Assembly (NCBI GenBank): GCA_958441075.1
Contig: CAUCBQ010000018.1
Span: forward strand, 1-19,116
DNA length: 19,116 bases
Direction of reading: 5' to 3'
Origin: an uncultured Clostridiaceae bacterium
GTDB lineage: Bacteria; Bacillota; Clostridia; Lachnospirales; Lachnospiraceae
Numbering within the stretch: the first letter of the stretch is position 1; each line of letters opens with the position of its first letter. The notes under the pieces are model-generated. The model did not search any database and had not been told where the DNA came from. It worked only from the letters and a program-made list of their open reading frames with translations. Shown piece after piece: positions 6,055 to 13,202 of the stretch. Position numbers and translations under genes: made by a program.

Positions 6055-8340
6055 TCAGGTTTCAGGGGAAGCTTCGCTTTCTTCTGAGGCTTCAGACGTT
6101 TTATTTGTCTCTTCCAAAGGCAGGGAAGGGGCGTTGGGGTCCGCCGGAACAGCATCTGGAAGTCCGCTTTCATAGCCTTCTCCTATATATTCATCTGTTT
6201 CATATACCTTTGTTTCTTCCTGTGTTTCCGTTTCCGGGGCCGTTTCTTCTTCCGGCTGGGAAGGTTCATTGATCCCCTCCTGCGCCGCTGTGCCGCCGGC
6301 CTGATCCTCACCGGCTTCTGCTTCCGGAAATACATTCATATATGGAAGGGCCTCAGCCATAATCTTTGCGAAAATACTGCTGGCAAAGGAACTGTGTGCC
6401 TGCTGGGGACCCGGAGGATAATTAGGAACATCCACCACAACATAGACAAAGAGCTGCGGATCTTCTGCAGGGGCGAATCCCGCAAAAGACAGAAGGTAAT
6501 TTTTAGCAGAACGGGGCTGTTTTTCTGCCGTACCCGTCTTTCCGCCAATGTGATATCCCGCTACCTTCGCAGCTCCTCCGGTTCCGTTTTCCACTGTCTG
6601 AAACATGGCCTCATTAAGAAATTCCGAGGTTGCGGCAGATACGGTTTCACGCACCAGCACCGGGTCTTTTGACTCCACCACAGATCCCTGTTCATTCAAA
6701 ATCTGGCGCATTACATGAGGCTCATAATAGGAGCCTCCGTTGATGACGGAGCAAAGGGCTGCAGCCATCTGGATCATGGTGCAATTATAGTTCTGTCCAA
6801 ACGCATTGGTGGCAAGCTCTGTAGGCCCCATGTTTTCTGCACTGTAAATCAGGCCTGCTCCATCTGCCTCACCTGGAAGATCCACTCCCGTTTTCTGTCC
6901 CATTCCAAAAATAGCCTGATACTTTGTGAAAATATCCCTTCCCATCATGGCGCCGATCCGCATCATGGCTACATTGCAGGACTGCATAAGAGATTCCTGA
7001 AGGCTCAGAGAGCCATGGCCGCCTCTTACATAGGCTGTACACTTAATTGGCCAGCCGCCTACATTTAAAAGTCCCTCGCAGTCAAAAAATTCATTTCCCT
7101 TTAAAACACCTTCTTCCAGTCCTGCCGCTACTGTAAGGATCTTGGACGGAGAACCTGGCTCATAGGTATCGCTGACACAGAAATTTCTCCAGATCTGGTT
7201 CCAGACCACCTGACGCCCATAGGAGATTACATCCTCCCGTTTCGTATCGGCAATCATCTGCTCCTGAGTAAGAGTGGTATCGGGATGTTCCTTTTTGTAT
7301 ACAGAAACCGCATCCTTCTTCCCAAGCTCATAGAGCTGGTCATCACTGTACCCTTCAATTTTCCTGGGGTCATTTAAGTCAAATTTATTGGTGGTTGCCA
7401 TTCCCAGAATCTCTCCGTTTTTAGGATTCATGGCAATGGCAGCCGTCACATGGCTTCCTACGGTGGTCTGCCATTCATCAATATATTTCTGAAGAATATT
7501 CTGAATATTTAAATCAATGGTAGAAACGATGGTTTTTCCGTTGGTCGGCTCCTTTAACACGCCCTCCAGATTATTTTCTTCATCCAGATAACCGTATTCC
7601 CTGCCGTTTACCCCCATCAGAGCTTCATTGTAAAACTGCTCGATCCCTCCGGTTCCCACTGTTCCGTCTGCGCTGGAAAAGCCGATTACATTACAGGCGG
7701 CAGAGCCATAGGGATACACCCTGCGGTACTGGTCCTCAAACCATACGCCCATAATCCTCAAACGGGACTGGCTTTCTTCCTCACTTGCATAATAGGCGGC
7801 ATTGCGCTCCTTGCGCATGGTCTCAAAAGCCACCTTCTGATCATAGCTTAACTGTTTTCCCTTTTTATAGGGAACATAGGCCCTCTCGCTCTTTTCCTGA
7901 ATCAGACTGCGGATTTCCCCGGAATCAAAACCAAAACAATCCACCAGAGCCTGAACCGTCGGTTCTAAGTAATACTCCGGCTTTTTCATAATCTGCTGGG
8001 GGTCCAGAATCAGATTATAAACCTTTTCGCTGGTAGCAAGCAGAGTACCGTTTCGGTCCACAATATCTCCACGCCTGTAGGGAAGAGTACGGCTGGAAAA
8101 CTCCTGCTGCCTCTGGCTTAAAACGATCTTGCTGTACTGGTCATTGTTTTCCTTTACAATCCGGTACAGCACCCATATAAGAGCAAATAAAGCCAGCGTG
8201 ATCACGATTGCCGTGATTGCCAGCTTTCCTCTCATATGTTCAGTAAATACTCTTTTCGAACGGGCGCTCCCTGATCCCTTCCGGCGGCCCGCAGACCGAT
8301 CCCCATAGGGGGACGGCCTAGTGTTCCGGGATGTCTTCAT
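6055..8340 (-). CDS. pbpB: Class B penicillin-binding protein (PbpB/FtsI-like) with acidic C-terminal tail
   Basis: A second class B transpeptidase, probably the vegetative septal enzyme recruited by FtsL/DivIC and paired with FtsW. Layout of the 761 residues: basic cytoplasmic tail (1-38), membrane anchor (about 39-61), pedestal domain starting R-R-G-D-I-V-D-R-N-G (89-98), and a transpeptidase domain with S-P-S-K (Ser397, Lys400), S-C-N (454-456) and K-T-G-T-A (601-605). A low-complexity Glu/Thr/Pro-rich extracytoplasmic tail (about 672-761) has only two lysines and no arginine. No PASTA domains are seen, although B. subtilis PbpB has two. The ATG at 8340 lies inside ftsL (23-nt overlap) and has no good Shine-Dalgarno, so translation is probably coupled; the next in-frame ATG (codon 36) would remove the basic tail. 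It is a divergent tandem paralogue of the following PBP, sharing D-L-N-D-P, Y-E-P-G-S and D-L-P-G-E segments. Confidence 0.9.
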   Translation of the reverse strand: MKTSRNTRPSPYGDRSAGRRKGSGSARSKRVFTEHMRGKLAITAIVITLALFALIWVLYRIVKENNDQYSKIVLSQRQQEFSSRTLPYRRGDIVDRNGTLLATSEKVYNLILDPQQIMKKPEYYLEPTVQALVDCFGFDSGEIRSLIQEKSERAYVPYKKGKQLSYDQKVAFETMRKERNAAYYASEEESQSRLRIMGVWFEDQYRRVYPYGSAACNVIGFSSADGTVGTGGIEQFYNEALMGVNGREYGYLDEENNLEGVLKEPTNGKTIVSTIDLNIQNILQKYIDEWQTTVGSHVTAAIAMNPKNGEILGMATTNKFDLNDPRKIEGYSDDQLYELGKKDAVSVYKKEHPDTTLTQEQMIADTKREDVISYGRQVVWNQIWRNFCVSDTYEPGSPSKILTVAAGLEEGVLKGNEFFDCEGLLNVGGWPIKCTAYVRGGHGSLSLQESLMQSCNVAMMRIGAMMGRDIFTKYQAIFGMGQKTGVDLPGEADGAGLIYSAENMGPTELATNAFGQNYNCTMIQMAAALCSVINGGSYYEPHVMRQILNEQGSVVESKDPVLVRETVSAATSEFLNEAMFQTVENGTGGAAKVAGYHIGGKTGTAEKQPRSAKNYLLSFAGFAPAEDPQLFVYVVVDVPNYPPGPQQAHSSFASSIFAKIMAEALPYMNVFPEAEAGEDQAGGTAAQEGINEPSQPEEETAPETETQEETKVYETDEYIGEGYESGLPDAVPADPNAPSLPLEETNKTSEASEESEASPET

Positions 8341-8839
8341 ACTGTCTTACATACTCGCTTTCTGTCTTATCATATAAGAGTACCTGGTCTCTCCTGGCAT
8401 AAACCATGCCCAGCTCCCTGGTAGCAATCTCATAGATTCTGTTTAAATCAATACTGCTGTTGATGCTGGTTTCCAACGCATCATTTTCCGTCTTCATCTT
8501 CTCAAGCCGGGCTTCCAGCTGTTCAATATTGTGCATTCTGGCTGTGATGCCTGACTGCAGATGCAGATAGCTGACACAGATATACAGAGTACAGATACAG
8601 GCAGCTGCCAGAAGAAATACATAGGGCAGATCCATCGCCATGGCTCTCTCCTGATTGCGGCGCTGCTGCTGCCTTTGGCGCAGTCCGGTCTTTTTCCGCC
8701 TGACCGGCTTCTCTCTTTCCGGCCTGCGCTCCGGTTCCAGCTTTGGTGCGGCTGTACCCCCGATATAAGCCATATCACGGGTATTTCTTCTGTTGTACGC
8801 CCCACTTCTGCCTGCGGGCTTACCCATTCTTTGGGCCAT
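8318..8839 (-). CDS. ftsL: FtsL-like septum formation protein (bitopic membrane protein with coiled coil)
   Basis: FtsL/DivIC-family proteins are small divisome scaffolds that link to DivIB and the septal PBP through an extracytoplasmic coiled coil. The 173-residue product has a strongly basic cytoplasmic tail (1-68), one hydrophobic membrane segment (about 71-93), a heptad-like region (about 97-130), and then L-N-R-I-Y-E-I-A-T-R-E-L-G-M, which resembles the conserved end of the FtsL/DivIC domain. Identity rests on this architecture and on position between rsmH and the PBP genes, because FtsL sequences diverge fast. The tail is longer than the roughly 35-45 cytoplasmic residues typical of FtsL. 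The ATG at 8839 has a GGAGG 8 nt upstream. Its stop lies inside the next gene, an overlap that suggests coupled synthesis. Confidence 0.85.
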   Translation of the reverse strand: MAQRMGKPAGRSGAYNRRNTRDMAYIGGTAAPKLEPERRPEREKPVRRKKTGLRQRQQQRRNQERAMAMDLPYVFLLAAACICTLYICVSYLHLQSGITARMHNIEQLEARLEKMKTENDALETSINSSIDLNRIYEIATRELGMVYARRDQVLLYDKTESEYVRQYEDIPEH

Positions 8840-8887
8840 GGATCACTCCTCCCTTCATTCCCTTCTATACGGTCCGTTTTCCTCTGT

Positions 8888-9832
8888 TCACTCTCCCCGT
8901 TCAAATACTCTCAGCTTTGCGCTCTTTGAGCGGCTGTTTTCCTCTAATTCCTCCTCTGAGGGCAGGATGGGCTTCCGGGTAATCACCTTCCCCAGACTCT
9001 TTCTCCCACAGACACAGACCGGAAAATCGGGAGGACAGATACAGGGGTCCTCATTGGTCCTGAACCGGCTCTTCACGATACGGTCTTCCAGAGAATGGAA
9101 TGTAATAATGCTTAACCGGCCTCCCGGATTTAACAGTTTTATCATACCGTCAATAGATTCTTCCAGCACATCCAGCTCATGGTTCAGCTCAATGCGGATA
9201 GCTTGAAAAGTTCTCTTGGCAGGGTGACCTCCTGTGGCTCTTACCTTTGCCGGAATTGCCGCCTTTATAATCTCGCACAGCTCTCCCGTAGTAGTAACGG
9301 GCTTCTCCTGTCTTGCCTTTACAATATGCTTTGCAATGTTTTTGGCAAAGCGGTCTTCTCCGTAATCACGAATAATGCGGAACAGCTCCATCTCGCTGTA
9401 TCCGTTTACAATATCTGCGGCTGTTTCTTCCTTTCTCTGATCCATCCGCATATCAAGAGGCGCATCCTCTCTGTATGTAAATCCCCTGGAAGCTGTATCT
9501 AACTGGTAGGAGGAAACCCCCAGATCCAGATAAATTCCGTCCACACGCGGGATATCCAATTCCCTTAAAACAGCTTCCATGCTGCGGTAATTGCTCCTGA
9601 CAATGGTAACCTTGTCCTTAAATGGAGCCAGACGGCGTCCTGCCGCCTCTATGGCATCCGCATCCTGATCAATCCCGATCAGCCGGCCGCTTCCCAGGCG
9701 TTTGCACACCTCATATGCATGACCGCCTCCGCCCAGTGTACCGTCTACATAAATACCTCCCGGCTTTATGTTCAGGCTTCCCACTGTCTCATACAACAGT
9801 ACGGACTTATGTACAAATCCATGTTCCTCCAT
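8888..9832 (-). CDS. rsmH: 16S rRNA (cytosine(1402)-N4)-methyltransferase RsmH (MraW)
   Basis: RsmH uses S-adenosylmethionine to methylate N4 of C1402 in the decoding centre of 16S rRNA. The length (314-315 residues) is normal. It carries the N-terminal H-K-S-V-L-L, the SAM-binding V-D-G-T-L-G-G-G-G-H-A, D-L-G-V-S-S-Y-Q-L-D, F-Q-A-I-R-I-x-x-N-x-E and I-I-T-F-H-S-L-E-D-R-I-V-K motifs, and a C-terminal cysteine-rich C-I-C-P-P segment followed by K-S-A-K-L-R. The ATG at 9832 shares one base with the mraZ stop (TGATG), the usual coupling of mraZ and rsmH. A TTG one codon upstream (9835) is also possible, since GGAAGG is better spaced for it. It is second in the MraZ-controlled operon. Confidence 0.96.
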   Translation of the reverse strand: MEEHGFVHKSVLLYETVGSLNIKPGGIYVDGTLGGGGHAYEVCKRLGSGRLIGIDQDADAIEAAGRRLAPFKDKVTIVRSNYRSMEAVLRELDIPRVDGIYLDLGVSSYQLDTASRGFTYREDAPLDMRMDQRKEETAADIVNGYSEMELFRIIRDYGEDRFAKNIAKHIVKARQEKPVTTTGELCEIIKAAIPAKVRATGGHPAKRTFQAIRIELNHELDVLEESIDGMIKLLNPGGRLSIITFHSLEDRIVKSRFRTNEDPCICPPDFPVCVCGRKSLGKVITRKPILPSEEELEENSRSKSAKLRVFERGE

Positions 9833-10257
9833 CAAATACCCAAGCCTTCCATATGTTCTGCGATTTCTTCCATATCATCAAAGGTGTTGGCCTCTGCCCA
9901 TTTATCCTTATTCCAGATTTCAATGCGGCTTCCAACGCCCACAAGCACAGCATCCTTTTCAATGCCTGCAAATTCCCGTAAAACAGAGGGCAGAAGAATC
10001 CTCCCCTGTCTGTCTACCTCACATGTGGCAGCACTTCCCAAAAGAAAACGGGCAAACTTACGTCCTGCAGCATTGGTAAGGGGCAGGGAGCGAAGCTTCT
10101 CTTCAAGAGCAGTCCATTCTGAATTATCATACACAAAAAGGCAGTTATCGAGCCCCTTCGTAATTACGAACTCATCCCCTAACTGCTCTCTGAAACGCGA
10201 CGGAACGATCAGACGTCCCTTGGCGTCCACTGTATGATTGTATTCACCCATGAACAT
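9832..10257 (-). CDS. mraZ: Transcriptional regulator MraZ
   Basis: MraZ is a DNA-binding protein of the SpoVT/AbrB swapped-hairpin fold that forms a ring and represses its own dcw operon. The 141-residue product has the two expected half-domains, each marked by a D-x-x-G-R turn: D-A-K-G-R-L-I-V-P-S (11-20) and D-R-Q-G-R-I-L-L-P-S (82-91). The first ATG (10257) is preferred over an in-frame ATG two codons later (10251) because an AGGTG Shine-Dalgarno lies 7 nt from the first. It is the first gene after a strong promoter and an array of MraZ-type boxes (10330-10376), so autoregulation is well supported. Its stop overlaps the rsmH start. Confidence 0.97.
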   Translation of the reverse strand: MFMGEYNHTVDAKGRLIVPSRFREQLGDEFVITKGLDNCLFVYDNSEWTALEEKLRSLPLTNAAGRKFARFLLGSAATCEVDRQGRILLPSVLREFAGIEKDAVLVGVGSRIEIWNKDKWAEANTFDDMEEIAEHMEGLGI

Positions 10258-10300
10258 AGCTCATCACCTGCCGTACATCCCATGGCAAACCAGCGCGGCC

Positions 10301-10322
10301 GGGGGGGAATTCCAAATCCCCC
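10301..10322 (-). other. GC-rich hairpin in the mraZ 5' untranslated region
   Basis: In the mraZ leader, five G plus A pair with T plus five C (6-bp stem, possibly two more A-T pairs with a bulge) around a GGAATT-containing loop; the C-run is seven long. No T-run follows, so it is not a terminator. It lies about 45-65 nt upstream of the mraZ ATG and could affect message stability or translation. Confidence 0.4.
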
Positions 10323-10329
10323 GCTTTAT

Positions 10330-10376
10330 CCACGCAACAACCATCCTTTACCACTTTGCACCACTTTCTACCACTT
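10330..10376 (-). promoter_or_regulatory. MraZ box array (operator of the dcw operon)
   Basis: Four hexamers on the minus strand repeat at exact 10-nt steps: AAGTGG at 10371-10376, 10361-10366 and 10351-10356, and GGATGG at 10341-10346. A weaker fifth, GCGTGG, lies at 10330-10335. Tandem GTGG/TGGG-type repeats spaced one helical turn apart just upstream of mraZ are the known binding site of the MraZ ring. The first box starts only about 3-5 nt after the predicted transcription start, so bound MraZ should block promoter clearance (repression). Confidence 0.85.
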
Positions 10377-10384
10377 GTATGTCC

Positions 10385-10413
10385 ATAATAGTACAGAAAC
10401 TGGGAATTGGCAA
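10385..10413 (-). promoter_or_regulatory. Main dcw operon promoter (sigma-A type)
   Basis: TTGCCA (10408-10413) and TATTAT (10385-10390) on the minus strand are separated by exactly 17 nt; each matches consensus at 5 of 6 positions. The start of transcription is expected near 10378-10380, directly before the MraZ boxes, leaving a leader of about 120 nt to the mraZ ATG. Confidence 0.75.
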
Positions 10414-10458
10414 GAAGTTTTTACGTTTTTATTTCAAAAAAGGGAAGGAATTTTCTGG

Positions 10459-10506
10459 AAAAAAGCAAGCGGCAGACAACGGATTTTGTTCCCTGTCTGC
10501 CACTTA
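10459..10506 (-). terminator. Intrinsic terminator after lgt
   Basis: On the minus strand a stem of about 13 pairs, with perfect core GGCAGACA/TGTCTGCC extended by A-T, G-C and G-T pairs, encloses a 15-nt loop. One C and then six T follow. It lies 40 nt past the lgt stop and just before the dcw promoter, so it separates the dgt-lgt operon from the mraZ operon. Confidence 0.85.
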
Positions 10507-10545
10507 AGCTTTATATATTTCACTGTCTGTTTTGAAAAATGGGTT

Positions 10546-11418
10546 TTACTTTTCTTTTTTGCTTAATTTTTTGTAATGATAGGTCAGGGCCCCCACTGCG
10601 GCCCCCACCAGAGCAGCAGAAAGAAGCTGAGACACAGCCAGTGAGGTTCCCGGAACCTTCAGCTGATCTGTCCGCAGTCCCTCAATCCAAAACCGTCCTG
10701 CACCATAGCCCAAAAAGTAAATCCAGAGCATTTCTCCGTCAAAGCGCTTGCGTTTCCTGTACCAGAGCATAAAGAGAAGGACGCCCAGATTCCACACCGA
10801 TTCATACAAAAAGGTGGGATGAACCTGAATATATGCCACACCGTTTTCCACGATTCTGTGATCCATCAGTTCCTGGGAAATCATGGACGGATTAACAATG
10901 CTCTCTTTGATTCTCATAGCAAACAGGCTGTCCGTATAACCTCCAAATGCCTCGCAGTTAAAGAAATTCCCCCACCGGCCGATGATCTGTCCTGTAATCA
11001 GTCCCAGAATCCCCGTCTCTGCCATAGAAAAAAAGGACTGACGGCGTACTCTGGTAAATACGGTCAGGGTGATCACCGCGGCAATCACTCCGCCGTAAAT
11101 GGCCAGGCCTCCGGCCCGCAGATTGAAAATCTGAAGAAGGTCATTTTTATAGTTATCCCACTCAAAAGCCACATAGTAAAGTCTGGCTCCTATGATGGAA
11201 AACACAATGGCGTAAAGGGCAAAATCCAGATAAAGATCCGGGTCCTGTCCTCTGCGCTTTGCATCTGAAAATGCTACCGCCATACCAGCCAGCATTCCAA
11301 GTCCGATAATAATGCCGTAAAAGGCAATCCTGAATCCAAAAACAGAAATGCTGTTTGGCAGGTGGGTAAACGTAATCCCAAGGTTTACAAAGCTGAGATC
11401 TGCTCCTGTTGCTTCCAT
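10546..11418 (-). CDS. lgt: Prolipoprotein diacylglyceryl transferase Lgt
   Basis: Lgt transfers diacylglyceryl from phosphatidylglycerol to the lipobox cysteine of prolipoproteins at the membrane, the first step of lipoprotein maturation. The 290-residue product has about seven membrane segments and the family's landmarks: Y-G near residues 34-35, G-A-R-L-Y-Y-V (77-83), R-A-G-G-L-A-I-Y-G-G (101-110), the signature G-R-W-G-N-F-F-N-C-E-A-F-G (147-159), H-P-T-F-L-Y-E (200-206) and G-R-F-W-I-E-G-L-R-T-D (241-251). At the H-G-G site important in the E. coli enzyme this protein has Y-G-G. The ATG at 11418 follows an AAGGA about 10 nt upstream. It is the last gene of its operon, ahead of a terminator, and 76 nt after the nucleoside kinase gene. 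Confidence 0.96.
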   Translation of the reverse strand: MEATGADLSFVNLGITFTHLPNSISVFGFRIAFYGIIIGLGMLAGMAVAFSDAKRRGQDPDLYLDFALYAIVFSIIGARLYYVAFEWDNYKNDLLQIFNLRAGGLAIYGGVIAAVITLTVFTRVRRQSFFSMAETGILGLITGQIIGRWGNFFNCEAFGGYTDSLFAMRIKESIVNPSMISQELMDHRIVENGVAYIQVHPTFLYESVWNLGVLLFMLWYRKRKRFDGEMLWIYFLGYGAGRFWIEGLRTDQLKVPGTSLAVSQLLSAALVGAAVGALTYHYKKLSKKEK

Positions 11419-11436
11419 AATATATACTTCCTTCCC

Positions 11437-11467
11437 GGCAGAAATAAAAGCCTGCGCAGCTTCTGCC
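11437..11467 (-). other. Inverted repeat just upstream of the lgt ribosome-binding site
   Basis: A perfect 7-bp stem GGCAGAA/TTCTGCC encloses a 17-nt loop that itself contains the palindrome CTGCGCAG. The downstream arm directly abuts the lgt Shine-Dalgarno. No T-run follows. It may tune lgt translation or be a processing site. Confidence 0.35.
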
Positions 11468-11482
11468 CTCTGATGTCATTTT

Positions 11483-11510
11483 CTGTCTGTACCCCTATAC
11501 ATCCAGACAG
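11483..11510 (-). other. Inverted repeat spanning the nucleoside kinase stop codon
   Basis: A perfect 7-bp stem CTGTCTG/CAGACAG surrounds a 14-nt loop holding the TAG stop. It is followed by A-rich sequence, not T, so it is not an intrinsic terminator. With the second hairpin at 11437-11467 it fills most of the 76-nt gap before lgt. Confidence 0.35.
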
Positions 11511-13147
11511 CTTCCCCCAATAAATTCCCTGAGAATCGAATTTTTCGGGATGTCCTCGCTGCTGACCCCAATAAAATAATCCAGAAATTTAAGCAGCCTC
11601 TTTGCCTCCACATATTCGTCGCAGTCTTTGGGAATTCCAAAAAGAAGCGGCTCTACATACTGCTTTAATACTGCCAGCTCATATACAAGCGCTGAATTAA
11701 ACATGGCGTCCGCCTCTTCCTGATAGGGAAAAATATTCTGTTCCTCTCCCCTGCGCACAGAAGGCCACATCCGGATTGTTTCCCTGGCAGAAGAACCGCG
11801 GGTTCTGGCATCCCGTACCATACGGCGGATCAGGCGTCCGTCTGTAGTGGGAATCCGGTTGTGCTCATCAATATTTAACTGTGTTAAGGCACTGATATAA
11901 ATCTTAAATTTACTCTCTCTTGGCAAAGCATGGGACAGCTCATCATTCAGGCAGTGGATTCCCTCAATCACAAGGATATCCTCCTTCCCCAGCTGCAGGA
12001 AATCGCCCTTATACTCCCGTATGCCCTTTTTAAAATTATAGTATGGAAGCTCCACCCTTTCCCCCGCCATCAAAGCCCTCATATCCCGGTTAAACTGCTC
12101 CACATCCAGGCATTTGATACTCTCATAGTCATAATTGCCATCTGCATCCCTTGGACTGTCTACCCGGTTTACAAAGTAATTGTCCACTGCAATAGGATGG
12201 GGGCGCAGCCCCGCAGCCTCCAGCTGAATCGACAAACGGTGGGAAAAGGTCGTTTTTCCTGAAGAAGATGGGCCTGCAATCATAACAAATTTCGCTGTTT
12301 TCTTCTCAGCGATCTGCGCCGCAATCTCTGCAATTTTCTTTTCCTGAAGCGCCTCCTGAATCAGAATCAGATGTGCCATTCCTCCTGAAGCAATGGTGTC
12401 ATTTAAAGCCCCCACTGTTTCCAAATCCACCCGTCTGCCCCAGCGGGAGGATTCTGCCAGAGTGGCAAACAGCTTATCCTGCGGCACAAACTCAGGAAGC
12501 CTCTTTGGAGCTCCCATAACAGGAAGAAGGAGTACAAAACCATACTGATACCGCTTTAAGTCAAAATATTTCAGATATCCCGTATCCGGAACCATATATC
12601 CGTAATAGTAATCCTCAAAGCCGTCAATGCTGTATATATTTACCCGTGATACGCGGCGGTAGTGAAACAGCCTCTCCTTATCATACATACGGTGGCTGTG
12701 AAACAGCTCAATGGCGTCATCTGTGGACACACTGCGCTTCTGGATAGGGATCTTCCGATTGACGTATTCTCTCATTTTCGCCTTTACCTGCTCTAAAAAA
12801 GCCTCATCTACCGTAAATGCCCCCCGTGCCTCTACAAAAAATCCCTTCCCAACGGAGAAATCCACAATCACTTTTTCCACGTGCTCCGCCCCGGCCACTG
12901 CATAGAGAGCCTTTAACATCATCAGGGTCGCACTGCGCTGATAGGCAGACATCCCCGGCTTCTCTTCTGCGGTGATAAAACGCAGTCTGCCATCCCTGAC
13001 TGTTTTGTAAAGCTCCTGAAGCTTCCCATTGATCTGCACCAGCAGAATATCATGTTCAAACTGGTTCTGATATTCTGCCGCCACCTGTGCCCAGGTGGTT
13101 CCCTGAGGATATTCTCTTATGTCTGTTCCGATTGTCACCTGCGCCAT
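11495..13147 (-). CDS. TGS-domain nucleoside (uridine-type) kinase
   Basis: Predicted cytoplasmic ATP-dependent nucleoside kinase of the uridine kinase/phosphoribulokinase fold. The 550-residue protein has an N-terminal ubiquitin-like TGS-type region (about 1-60) and a middle region resembling the editing-type second domain of threonyl-tRNA synthetase (about 65-240, with H-S-H at 150-152). The C-terminal kinase has P-loop G-P-S-S-S-G-K-T-T (292-300), V-D-N-Y-F (321-325), I-E-G-I-H (394-398) and the R-R-M-V-R-D lid segment (441-446). Classical Udk enzymes are only about 210 residues, so this is the long fused form known from Clostridia and Thermotogae. The substrate cannot be fixed from sequence; uridine/cytidine is the usual guess. 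The ATG at 13147 has GGGGAGG 7 nt upstream. It sits 55 nt after the Nif3 gene and 76 nt before lgt, in the same operon. Confidence 0.88.
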   Translation of the reverse strand: MAQVTIGTDIREYPQGTTWAQVAAEYQNQFEHDILLVQINGKLQELYKTVRDGRLRFITAEEKPGMSAYQRSATLMMLKALYAVAGAEHVEKVIVDFSVGKGFFVEARGAFTVDEAFLEQVKAKMREYVNRKIPIQKRSVSTDDAIELFHSHRMYDKERLFHYRRVSRVNIYSIDGFEDYYYGYMVPDTGYLKYFDLKRYQYGFVLLLPVMGAPKRLPEFVPQDKLFATLAESSRWGRRVDLETVGALNDTIASGGMAHLILIQEALQEKKIAEIAAQIAEKKTAKFVMIAGPSSSGKTTFSHRLSIQLEAAGLRPHPIAVDNYFVNRVDSPRDADGNYDYESIKCLDVEQFNRDMRALMAGERVELPYYNFKKGIREYKGDFLQLGKEDILVIEGIHCLNDELSHALPRESKFKIYISALTQLNIDEHNRIPTTDGRLIRRMVRDARTRGSSARETIRMWPSVRRGEEQNIFPYQEEADAMFNSALVYELAVLKQYVEPLLFGIPKDCDEYVEAKRLLKFLDYFIGVSSEDIPKNSILREFIGGSCLDV

Positions 13148-13202
13148 ATGATTACCTCCCCATTTTTAATTTTCTGCATCCGTTCCGGCAGTTTAATCCT
13201 TC

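Noticed and set aside
8494..8904. 136-codon minus-strand ORF in another frame across ftsL
   Set aside because: Overlaps the FtsL frame, which has the membrane segment, coiled coil and Shine-Dalgarno; this frame has none.
9719..10237. 172-codon plus-strand ORF opposite mraZ and the start of rsmH
   Set aside because: Entirely antisense to two well-supported genes; its composition looks like a frame shadow and it has no recognisable domain.
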